64,000 nucleotides of DNA from Perkinsus olseni (lineage: Eukaryota; Perkinsozoa; Perkinsida; Perkinsidae). Position numbers and translations under genes: made by a program. Position 1 is the stretch's first letter. Each line of letters starts with the position of its first letter. Shown here piece after piece: positions 54,588-64,000 of the stretch. Where the stretch lies: assembly GCA_013115135.1 (NCBI GenBank), contig JABANP010000240.1, positions 1-64,000 of the forward strand, written 5' to 3'. The notes below the pieces were generated by a model, which saw only the letters and a program-made list of their open reading frames with translations, was not told where the DNA came from and searched no databases.

Positions 54588-56934
54588 TTATAACCCATAG
54601 GCAGCCTATTCCAGGCGAAGACTACTTCAACGCCTTGATCGTCCAACACTCTCGTCGCCATATGCTTCTGCATCTTGGAGCTTATATACACTCCGTGAAA
54701 AGCATCTCGCAAATCTATGCGACCAAAGTAGGCCCCATGACTACGAGGAAGGGAGCCAATAAGATCGTTCACTCCGTATTGAGAGAGCTTACTTCTATCC
54801 TCGGATTCCAAAGAAGGCGTGCTTGTACCGATCTTATTAGTGAATCTCAGATCCAAGGTAACCCTGAAATGAGCCAACAACTTCTCGTCATCCTTCTTTT
54901 CAAGAATATCAGGCAAGACCTTCCAAGACTCCGCACCCTTCTTGGCCACTAGAACAACCTCATTAATCGTCCAGGCCTGCCCTGGCTGTAGTCGCACCAC
55001 CTTATCTTCCTTTTCCATAAGGCACAGCAACCTGTAGATAGCCTTCCTTTCTCGATCGGACCGACGGCGCTGTGGCTCTACATGCAGCTCCGGATTCGAC
55101 TCCTCAAGGCGAGGACAATGAGCAAGGAGACGTTTGCCCTTTCCAGCCACCTCAATGGTTTCCACCGGCTCTATATTGCAAACCGCCACCTCCTCAGCAC
55201 TCTTAACAGGTGCAGCACCATGAACTGAGAGAGCCAAATCACAGATTCCAGGCCTTCCAATCAATGCAGAAGGATTAAGATTCGGCAGGATAACGAAGCT
55301 CACCAGTATGCACTCCTTCTCACCGTGTCTAGTCACAGTCAGTGGCAGCTCCAAGCCCTTGGACACCAACACCTTATGGTCGTTGCCAAAGACCACCCTA
55401 AGCTCACGGACAAGAGGCCTGAAAGGCTGACTGCTCAAGGCAGAGAGCTCAGTCGCTAAAGCCTCACTTATAAAATTAAGCCCAGCCCCACTATCGATCA
55501 AGAACTTAACGCTCTTGCCGGCCACATCAACACACAGCTCAGCTGGTGGGACAATCTTTACGTCAAGAGGTTCCTGTCCATCGGAGCGGGCACCGACCGC
55601 CATCAAGTCAACCTGCATTACGGGCACAGAGGTACAATCAGCGGATCCCGACGAGTCACAGGCAGCGGGCACCGAATCAGAAGTACCAACTGTATCACCT
55701 TCTGCAGTCACCACCATCACAGGCGGATTCCTCCGGCCTCTGCCACCCCTAGTATTAAACCTCTTAACCGGTAGCTCAGCATCACAAGTAGCAGAGTAGT
55801 GTCCCGGCTGCTTACATCGCCCACATATGGTGGAAGCACTGAGAGAGCATTGGGAGAGATCATGATCAAAGGAGCCACACCGAGGACAACGCTTGTCGGG
55901 TTGATACACCTTACCCCGGCATTCAAAGGCTCTATGACCTTTGAGTCCACACCTCCAGCAGGCATCCTTGTCCATATCACCCAAAGCTATAGATAGGCCG
56001 ACCTCAATATCATTCTCCTCAGCAGCGTTCGCGGCAGACACCTGAACCCGCCTTCCACCTCGTGAGGCAGAAGTACTTCTACGCGAGGATCCTACCGGTT
56101 TCTCGTTGTACTGAGCCCATCGTCGTACTTCTCTTCTCATCGCCGCATAGGACGCCACGGCTGAAGAGCCTAATGAGTCAATCCACCGTTGAGTAGCAGT
56201 TGGCAAAGACACGTAAAGCTTGGAACGCAGCTCACGATCGGACACCTCGCTACCCCCTGGACATGGAAACCCCTATCTGCCAGCGTGAGCAGTTTGGTCA
56301 GATGGGACTCCATTCTGGTAGAACCGGGAGTATACGTCAGCTTGTCCCATTCCAACTGGGTAGCCAGGTCTGAAGAGAGCACCGTATACTCCTCAAGAAG
56401 GATAGAACGCAACAAAGACAGCTTGCGCTGCCAATTCTCGGCAGTCACACCTTCCTTGTTGATCTTAGCCTTCACTTCCTTATTAACATAACCACGTATG
56501 TCTTCATCAAGACTGGCCCGTAGGTAGAAATACTTGAAGGCATCAGAGCCACAAGCATACTCATCCATGGAGTCAACCTCACCTAAGAACACAGCAACCG
56601 ATCTCGTATCCTGAGACCCCTTAAAAATACCTCCGCTAACTTTCCCGGCATCCTTAGCACGGGAAATAAGCTTGGAGACATCCACATTTTCGCTGCTCTT
56701 TGCAGTAGTAGCAGCAACCTTCTTGCAGCCAGCCGACTTTGCTAACAAAACCTGCTCGAGTGCACGTCGGTGCGTTAGCTTATCCGCCCAACTGATATTG
56801 GCGTCCTGGGCATGGACACTATCTAAATCGGTCATACGCAACTGATCGACTAGGTCCAAACTGATACCCATATAAGAAGCCAAACTTTGCAGTTCACCGG
56901 ACGTTGCACCGCTAACCAAACCAGAACCCGACAT
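54581..56934 (-). pseudogene. truncated Ty3/gypsy-like gag-pol
   Basis: Gag begins at about 56934 (MSGSGLVSGATSGELQSL). Near 56265 a frameshift at a G-rich run leads from RGFHV to SDRELRSKLYVSLP. Three zinc knuckles follow (CWRCGLKGHRAFEC, CPRCGSFDHDLSQC, CGRCKQPGHYSATC), then an aspartic protease (VKFLIDSGAGLNFIS) and the start of RT (FGRIDLRDAFHGVYIS, VVFAWNRLPMGYN). It stops at the junction with the LINE fragment at about 54587, so the YxDD motif, RNase H and integrase are missing. The 164-bp LTR at 56963 is immediately upstream of gag. Confidence 0.8.
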
Positions 56935-56962
56935 GCCAGTACCAGGATTCAAACCAGAGGCG

Positions 56963-57126
56963 TGCACTGTCTACGTAACACAATGGAGCTGTGCTCATAC
57001 TAGCTTCGCATTATCACTCCATTCTCTCAACTATTCCGCTTACCTATCTGCTCTATCTCGTTCACTATGAGCCCAATCTACTTATGTTGTGTTCTACAAC
57101 TACACCTACTGCAACGAGATAGTGCA
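56963..57126. repeat. LTR copy 1 (164 bp)
   Basis: TGCACTGTCTACGTAACAC...GCAACGAGATAGTGCA. Ends TG...CA with 6-bp inverted TGCACT/AGTGCA. It adjoins the gag start on the minus strand and is also the left LTR of the mini-element to 58031. Confidence 0.8.
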
Positions 57127-57867
57127 ACGTAGCAGCTCCTTGTTCCTATCAAGAGGGTCTTCATGTACTGAATACTTGGGTATGAGTTGTCTCAACAATG
57201 GTCGTCGTCGGCGACGACTCGTCGCCACTAAGGACGAATACGGGCGTTCTCCGAGCTCTTCATGATGTGGTCTGTGTGACGTGGTATTATGACACTCGGC
57301 ACTGCCGCTACGGCAGACTACCTGTGGTTATGCGACTATTGGCTAGTCAGCGTTCCAGCGGCTACTATGAAAGTGTATTTTAGCAGCGGCCAGGTTTGCA
57401 CTCGTTTGGGGCGTCTTTTAGAGCACTCGCGAGACTACTAGTTGTCGTGACAGCCTATCCGAAATCCCATGAGCTCTCGCAATGTCGTATCTGGTGACAG
57501 GTCCAGAATCCGTTAGCACCGTCGACTTGATATGTCACGAGCCTGTCAGAGCCGAAGCTTAATGCTGACGAGTCATATCATGTGACGTGAGGAGTGTTCC
57601 TTGTCTATTGCGAATTATTGTGTCTAACGAGACTTGTTCATTGAGACGGTGAGAGAGTCGTATCGCATCGACGAGAAGTCACGCTATTCAGCCGCAGAGC
57701 GCACCTTGATGGTCCTCGGCTCGAGTCTAGCTGGGTATAACGACTAACAGTCGCCCACTTCTCTTTTCATCAATTACTCTCGTACGCAGCCTCTCATGAA
57801 TCACCAGTTTCCTCTGTCGTGATTGTTTTCTCTTCCGACCTTTCGTTTCCCCGAGAAGAGGGGAATC

Positions 57868-58031
57868 TGCACTGTCTACGTAACACAATGGAGCTGTGCT
57901 CATACTAGCTTCGCATTATCACTCTATTCTCTCAACTGTTCCACCTTTCTATCTGCTCTATCTCGTTCACTATGAGCCCAATCTACTTATGTTGTGTTCT
58001 ACAACTACACCTACTGCAACGAGATAGTGCA
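57868..58031. repeat. LTR copy 2 (164 bp)
   Basis: Same length and termini as copy 1, few substitutions. Preceded on the plus strand by the purine-rich GAGAAGAGGGGAATC. Confidence 0.8.
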
Positions 58032-58054
58032 ACGTAGCAGCTCCTTGTTTCCAA

Positions 58055-58465
58055 GAAGGCGGTGCCCGTGCACCTGGTGAACTTCACCGAGTACAAGGCG
58101 AAGTGTGTCGGTATGCGGTTTAATGAAGGACCGATCCAACCCCACTTGGCGTTCATCAACGTCTTACGATCTGTGGTTCGTGGTCTCCCTACTTCATCAT
58201 GTACGAGATCAGCTATGAGAATTCAGGTTTGTCGCTCATCTATAGTAGTCGTAAGTTGTTGTTAGTCGTTCTCGTGCGTCGTTTGCTTTGATCCTTAGTT
58301 CAGAATTCCCTCGTATCGACACGAATCACTGCCCCAAGGATGGATGGTGTTCTTCGAGTACGTTAATCACCAAGCGAAGCCCAGTTATGACCAGCGTTAT
58401 GTAGCTAAGGTATCGATGACGCTTATCATGATCAATTCGTCACATTGTGGATCAACTTCTGGTTC
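58055..58465 (+). other. coding-like cargo in mini-LTR element 2
   Basis: The segment opens with AVPVHLVNFTEYKAKCVGMR (from about 58062) and, later, GWMVFFEYVNHQAKPSYDQR (about 58342) followed by GCTAAG-GTATCGATG, which resembles an exon end with a 5' splice site. The two pieces are in different frames, separated by sequence with possible GT and AG sites. It may be part of a captured host gene with introns; no family recognised. Confidence 0.35.
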
Positions 58466-58693
58466 ATCGAGACGGTGAGAGAGTCGTATCGCATCGACGA
58501 GAAGTCACGCTACTCAGCCGCAGAGCGCACCTTGATGGTCCTGGCTCGAGCTTAGCTGGGTATAACGACTAACAGTCGCCCACTTCTCTTTCCATCAATT
58601 ACTCTCGTACGCAGCCTCTCATGAATCACCAGTTTCCTTCTGTCGTGATTGTTTTCCCTTCCGACCTTTCGTTTCCCCGAGAAGAGGGGAATC

Positions 58694-58857
58694 TGCACTG
58701 TCTACGTAACACAATGGAGCTGTGCTCATACTAGCTTCGCATTATCACTCCATTCTCTCAACTATTCCGCTTACCTATCTGCTCTATCTCGTTCACTATG
58801 AGCCCAATCTACTTATGTTGTGTTCTACAACTACACCTACTGCAACGAGATAGTGCA
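58694..58857. repeat. LTR copy 3 (164 bp)
   Basis: Same length and termini. Also preceded by GAGAAGAGGGGAATC. Confidence 0.8.
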
Positions 58858-60336
58858 GGCGTCAGTTCTCGGCACAGCCCCCATAATGTTAGTAGTCTGC
58901 CCATTGAGAACACTGCTCTGGTTTGAGTTTGACATAGATAACCGTACTGTTTGAAGTGGATGTTACTCAGTCTCAAAAGCTTACAATTAAAAGTAGTAAT
59001 ATCAATAATATCTAGCGCTAGAGAGACAACATAGCTGACAGTGGATTATACGACGCAATATAGAGACATCGCAAGACAGCAAGATCACGATACTATAATC
59101 GCGTTACACTTACACCCAGGCATCCTCCCCGCCATTCATCGAGTATTTCCCCAGTATTCTGCTGCGTATCTGGATGACATACGGAGCCTTACAAACAAAG
59201 CAGTATGTCATCGTCTCTCGTGCGAGGTTGCAGCACCTGCATACAGTATTATTGTTGCCAGAGTTCCTGGCCCAGAGAGCCTACTAGTGTATGCTTTCGT
59301 CGGCTGGTGACAGGTGATCAGATCAGTGATCATACGTATATTACCAGTTGACCAACTCAAAATAGTTTTGGTCAGCCTGTCAATCTGTTTCAGGCCAAGG
59401 GTGTGCCATATCTGGCTACACTTAATCCATCAATCTTCTCCTTTAATCTTATTTGTCTTTCCTGGAGAGTATTTTCTCTCATGACTTTTCTTGTATGCGC
59501 CTCAGCCTGAGGCCCTCAGGGGCTTCGGTGCCGAGCGTCTTAGAGTGTTCTGTGCCGTTTAAAACGGTAAAACTTTCACAGCAGATGATGTTGCTACATG
59601 TAGAAGAGTCAACATTCACTAAAGGTTCGGAAGAGAGTAACCTTAATGTGCTGGTTTCTCAACTTTCAATCCTACCAGCGAAAACGGTGGCTGAAATGGT
59701 GTTGATGCGCACGGAAGATTACCTCGGGGAACCTTCCTGCCATGCTAGTACTACTAGCATGATAGGAAAGTTCTGGGAAGTCGGCTCGGACTCATCTTCG
59801 CGGCGAAGATTATCTTTGAGCACAAGCCCTCCAAACGTATAATTCCGTTTCAACCGATTCATATGCACCGTCCGGATTCTGATGTGGCAACTCCCGCTGG
59901 TGAAACTGAGGTTTACTGAACTCAAGAAAAATAGACATTGGGTTGACTCATAGGCTGGAATCGCGAAGAAAAGCCATCTCTGTCGAAAAGTCTTCATCGA
60001 AGACCGTATGAGGCGATGGACTAAGGATCCCTGACGATAGCACTATCAGCCTTATTTTAGGCTGAGCATGACCGTGGATGAAAGGAAGAGATAGTGAAAA
60101 GGTGTTGCTTTAAAAATTTTCAATAAGTGCGCCCGATGCGCGTGAGCGGAAAGCTTAACGCCGTTTTCGGCTAAGACTTCCACCGCTGTGCCTAGCTTGA
60201 CCAGGTGGTTGCTCAGAGGCTCCGACTTGGAGGCACCCCTCGAGAGGTTATCTTCAACCTCGATAAGTCGGAGAAGATGGACGGCGAGGATGTTCGCCGA
60301 CATGATACACGATAAGAGAAAGAAGAGTATCAGGAA
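58858..60336. other. no confident gene
   Basis: An 89-codon plus ORF (59041-59310), a 129-codon plus ORF (59453-59842) and an 83-codon minus ORF (60052-60303) with helical, Leu-rich composition are open. None has a signal peptide or a domain that I recognise. Confidence 0.35.
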
Positions 60337-60421
60337 ACTGAGTGATATATTGAAGAGCAGATACGATTTTTGTACATCTGCTAATCACTAGTTCTGACGT
60401 AGAGAAAGGCAAGACTTGATA

Positions 60422-62100
60422 TTAAAAAACAACAGGATTAGTCGACCACAGGATGTAACGCCTCCCCCATCTGGGATTCCAGACCACGATGTTAATCCAG
60501 GCACCTACATTGACCCCGGAGGAGAACTGCCACTGGTTTAGAGCGTGATCAACAGTAGTGCCGATGATGTCGAGCTCGATGCCGGCTCCAGCAATGCCGA
60601 TGGAGTGGTGGACTCCGACTTTCCCGTACGCCGTAATGACGTTTTTGGGAGCAGCTTTGCAACCGATCTCACCGGTGATGGTGAAGTCAATGAGAGTCCC
60701 GACGACTGGAACGTTGATTCCGAAAGTAGCTGTTATAGAGATGGCCGCATCGATGCTGAAGGTGCTGTCGTCGTATATACCACCTCCACGGCCCTTCAAG
60801 CACACCGAGATGGACGCAGAAATACCAGCACCTAGTTCCCAGATAACAGCACAGCCTGATGCTGAAATGCCAAAGTCGAGGGCGAAGCTCTCCTCATCTG
60901 GCTTGAACGTGAGCGACGCATAGACAGCTAGCTCGGCCTTATACTTCGGGTTGTGGACATCGGGGATACGCATACCCATGGTTAGACTGGCAGTTGAGAA
61001 CTGACCGAGCACATCGAGCTTAGCGAAGAGGCATTTTCCACCGTCATTGGTACCGTTGGCACATGCATGAGGGAACTCGAACTCGAATGCTGTCAGCAGC
61101 TGTCGTCGAGCACCCACTCTTTTGAAGTAAGTGGCAGCAGCCGTTCCCTCGCTAATGGTGAAGTACGGTATGACCGGAAAGGAGGAGGAACGTAGACGAC
61201 GACGACCTTCAGACATCCACTCTACCGGCTCAGCGACGAACTCGGGGTCCGCTGGGATGTGACCAGAGAGCAAGCTATCACGGAAGCTCAAGTGGCTCTC
61301 GGGGGCATCAGTGTCGTCTGCCGCTTGCAGTGGCTCCTCGATGATGTCGTACGAGTCACACATATACTTGTGTGCTTCATGTGCGTCCATAACACCATCA
61401 TTCTCCCTAAAGTTGGTGAAGGTTATTTCCTGGTGAATATCATCGTTATTCCTCCGGTTAGAGGCTATCAGGTGGAGAGGCTTCTCGTTCTCCTCGTCTA
61501 TGTAGAGGGTCCAGGTATCGGGCGCGAGATCTGCCCAGTAGATTGTGGAAAGGTTGGCGCCTGTCGAGGGGTCTACACCATCAAAGCTTTCCTTCACCCA
61601 TTTGTTAACCATCACACCGTCCTTCTCCACCATACCACGAAGGGTCCAGCCGGCATCTTGGAGGGTCATCGAGTCGAAGGGCGTGTACGGGGGAGAGTCC
61701 GCCCCTGTGGGGCCCTCGCCGACCCGGAGCGCTTTGCCATCGAAGAGCCGTTCGACAGTAACAGAGCTCTCGCCGAGAGCCTCTCGGTCGATGTGCGCAT
61801 GAAGTACTGGTAGGGGTAGCTGGGATGAGCTTCAATCATGGTCTCGGAGCCATCGCTACCGACGATCACGTGAGCTCTTGTCATGAGGGTGCCGTCGTCC
61901 ATCCCGGGAAGAGTCAAGCCTTCGGTCTCAACAGCGGTAGATGTGCTGCAAGGAGGCGCCTTGCCATGAGGATCCTTTAGACCTTCAAGGCAGTAGGTTT
62001 TGGTCTCCACTTGAAACTCGTAGAAGTGCGGAGTACCAGGAGGGTTTAACGCTAGGGAGCTCACAAGGAGGGCGGCTGCAGGAAGCAGGGTCGACCACAT
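60422..62100 (-). CDS. large secreted protein, copy B, with one frameshift
   Basis: The signal peptide MWSTLLPAAALLVSSLALN starts at 62100. The frame passes HPSYPYQYFMRTST, then must shift near 61765-61785 to continue VERLFDGKALRVGEGPTGAD and on to the end (WNPRWGRRYILWSTNPVVF), about 560 residues in all. Later blocks include LAPDTWTLYIDEENEKPLHL, VGARRQLLTAFEFEFPHAC and a C-terminal domain rich in Gly and hydrophobic strands (TFGINVPVVGTLIDFTITGE). The shift lies at a 14-nt excess that forms a perfect palindrome (GCTCTC-GCC-GAGAGC). Either the gene is freshly broken, or the fold-back caused a sequencing or assembly error, or the site is spliced. Family unknown; extracellular by its signal peptide. 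Confidence 0.65.
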
Positions 62101-62379
62101 AATAGAAAGATGTTTCAGAACTGCGGACGGAGTAGAAGGAAATACGCGGGGGCCGATCTATGACCAAAATCATCAGAAGACTGACGGAATCGACGCACCT
62201 CGAATAGAATTGACACTGTGTATACATTAGTTCGATTGTACGCAAACCCTCAGCCTCTGCCTTCGCGTACGCGCCGCGTGAATTGACAGTGTCGGCCCCT
62301 CCGTGACGCCATGAACATGCTCTGCATAGCCGAGTGACCCCTGGTCGAACTCTCAAACACCGCCGCGTTTTGTAGCGAT

Positions 62380-63350
62380 AGGCGGCATGCTAGTTAACCT
62401 ATACAATCGCTGTGCTCCCGGAGTAGGACTCCGAGTATCTTGAGACGAGCCGTACGTGCGGTGTGCTCCTTACCGGGTAAACGATTGACTTGAAATCGCA
62501 GCCTATCGCGGTGAGTTGCAGCTTACGCACTGCGAGCACAAAAGTGCTATTCGGGAGTCCAACATAGCAGGACCTGTCGACTGCAGTTGAAATTAGGGAG
62601 CTTTAGACGAAAACTAACGACAAGCCTAGAACTTCCAGGCTGGAAGAAGACAGCAGTCGCGACCTTTGGTGACACCATGGAGCCTGAGAGACTCTTATCT
62701 GCAGCAGCAGCTGCCCCATCTTCACCATGCGCACGAGTCATGTCATATGACCATGCCTCGGCATACGCCGTGAATTCAACGCCGTGGGCTCGTTGCTCGC
62801 CGATCGACAGCATTTTGAAGTGGAGCCGCTGTATTACACAATTCGAGTGTGGGCGAGGGACATCATCTTGTACCACTGCGAGGGTTCGCTGCAGTTTGTT
62901 TCTTGGCTCTTCTGTATCCGGAAGCTGCGTGAATCAGCTCGGGCTCGTTACCGAGCTCGACGTGTGCGGCCAATGCAGGCGGGAATCTCTCAAATTCACA
63001 GAGAATTTTTTGAATAACTCGCCGAGCATTGGGATCGCGATGGAGTTGGCAGACGGGGACAGATGGCTGTATCCCGCTTGCCACCGCGGAGACAATGCTA
63101 TGCCCTGCGAGAATATCGAGAGCCTCTCGAGGCCAGCAGCCTACGGTGAATGCAATGACCATGTTTATCAGCCCTCGAGTCGGATTCTTGTCTGACCGGG
63201 TCAGACTGACCCTCTTATACGTGAAAAGCATAGCGGTGACGCGGGAGATAAGAGGCCATCGAGGGGGGCGACTGTCACCGGTCGGCAGCGCCATGGGAAG
63301 AATTGGAAATTCTTCGCTCTGAGAGCGGCCGTTTGTTATCGCTGATGCCA
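62380..63350 (+). other. upstream flank conserved between duplicates, possible exons
   Basis: Comparison with 23.3-23.95 kb shows blocks that match as protein on the plus strand: AV.S....RQH followed by YT.RV...D..LYHCE (62775-62885 versus about 23450-23570) and ELA..DR..Y.ACH (63043-63090 versus 23680-23725). Cysteines are kept (ELDVCGQC in this copy). The blocks are in different frames, so they would be exons of an unrecognised gene; copy A has stops. Weak evidence. Confidence 0.3.
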
Positions 63351-63403
63351 TGGTAAAACGACAACCTTGGGAGGTCTTCGCAGGAGTGGGTGTTGAGAAA
63401 GTT

Positions 63404-64000
63404 TAATGTGTGTTCCCACTGTCGTGCAGCCGCTTTTCCAATACAGTATTGGCAATACTCGAGTACCCTGACTCGCCGTCTGTTATATCAATAGGCTTTA
63501 GCAGCCAGCGCCAACAGTTACGCCTCGTTGATACTAAATGCTCAAATGCGTAAAATTCATACTTTCTCCAACGGCCGTCTTTTGTTCGGAGGTAACGTCG
63601 GCATGAAGTCTAACTGAGCCGGCGACGGCGTTGGACTTCAAACTGACACACACTTGCGCGAAAGTTGAACACTCTGGTCCCCATCTCACAACTTGGTCTT
63701 CTTCTCAGTCAATCGAAGCGATGCGCGGTGGCTGGGGAGTGCCCTGCCGTCTATTAGCAATTATCCTAGAAACAGCAGCACTTCATTCGGAGAGCCGCAG
63801 CAGCAGTCTACTGGGACTCCCAGTCTGGGAGAGTTCTGAAGACCACTATTGTGCAGAATCCGCGTGACAGCAGCCGGCGTCCTTCGTGCTGAGAGACGTG
63901 GCGATTGTACCATGTACAGCACGATGTATAAGGAAAGCTTCTATCGACTGCCGTTTCTCTTGTTCTGGCAAAATCCAAAAGCTGACACGGAGTACCACGG
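63404..64000. other. window end, no gene recognised
   Basis: Only a 78-codon plus ORF (63631-63867) without features. Confidence 0.4.

Larger units (their letters stand above)
56963..58031. mobile_element. non-autonomous mini-LTR element 1 (TRIM-like)
   Basis: LTR, internal 741 bp, LTR. The internal part starts ACGTAGCAGCTCCTTGTT and ends with about 225 bp shared with mini-element 2 (from GAGACGGTGAGAGAGTCG to the purine-rich tract). The middle (about 57150-57635) is unique and has no recognised gene. Confidence 0.65.
57868..58857. mobile_element. non-autonomous mini-LTR element 2, sharing the middle LTR
   Basis: LTR, internal 662 bp, LTR. Same internal ends as mini-element 1 but a different middle (about 58055-58465). 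The tandem arrangement with a shared LTR suggests recombination between elements. Confidence 0.65.
60337..63403. repeat. segmental duplication, copy B
   Basis: Direct-orientation partner of 20819-24016, about 3.1 kb. The match spans the 3' flank, the whole secreted-protein gene and about 1.2 kb upstream. This copy preserves the reading frames better and lacks the 279-bp insertion. Confidence 0.8.

Noticed and set aside
63029..63322. 97-codon plus ORF conserved in part in copy A (IAVTREIRGHR)
   Set aside because: The identity reflects DNA-level duplication; frames elsewhere in the two copies disagree, so coding is not shown.

Overview
This is a gene-poor, repeat-rich eukaryotic window. Genes with short GT-AG introns (42-160 nt where I can define them), a ciliary protein gene, tRNA-like remnants, several threonine-rich secreted (mucin-like) proteins, and LINE and LTR retroelements point to a flagellated protist. 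An alveolate such as Perkinsus would fit, but that is an inference from style; nothing here proves it.

Layout. 1-18 kb is the conventional genic part. It holds an intact, intronless phosphoglucomutase-2/phosphopentomutase gene (1309-3102), then a many-exon gene over 3757-16620 that reads as CFAP57/WDR65 (WD40 repeats followed by a long coiled coil). A small two-exon gene for a secreted protein (8771-9343, minus) appears nested in an intron of it. A paralogue of that small gene lies at 18596-19055, beyond a tRNA-Leu and tRNA fragments at 17.5-18.1 kb. The heptamer GTATCTT/AAGATAC occurs about 36 times in this part and is almost absent elsewhere.

20.8-24.0 kb and 60.3-63.4 kb are two copies of a segmental duplication. 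Each carries a gene for a large secreted protein of unknown function. The first copy is clearly decayed and the second has one frameshift at a palindrome.

24.3-46.2 kb is dominated by threonine-coding (ACN) repeats on the minus strand. The largest gene runs from a signal peptide at 40425 to about 25337. It is split by a roughly 5.2-kb non-LTR retrotransposon (32523-37709) with ORF1 (zinc knuckles) and an endonuclease-RT-RNase H ORF2. Downstream of that insertion is a nearly pure polythreonine tract of about 1,900 codons.

46.5-60 kb is a graveyard of mobile elements: dead LINE RT fragments, a twin foldback element built of degenerate GATTC/GATC repeats (50241-51697), another threonine-rich gene hit by a second LINE at the same kind of repeat (about 54010), a truncated Ty3/gypsy-like gag-pol (54581-56934, minus), and two tandem mini-LTR elements sharing three 164-bp LTRs but carrying different cargo (56963-58857).
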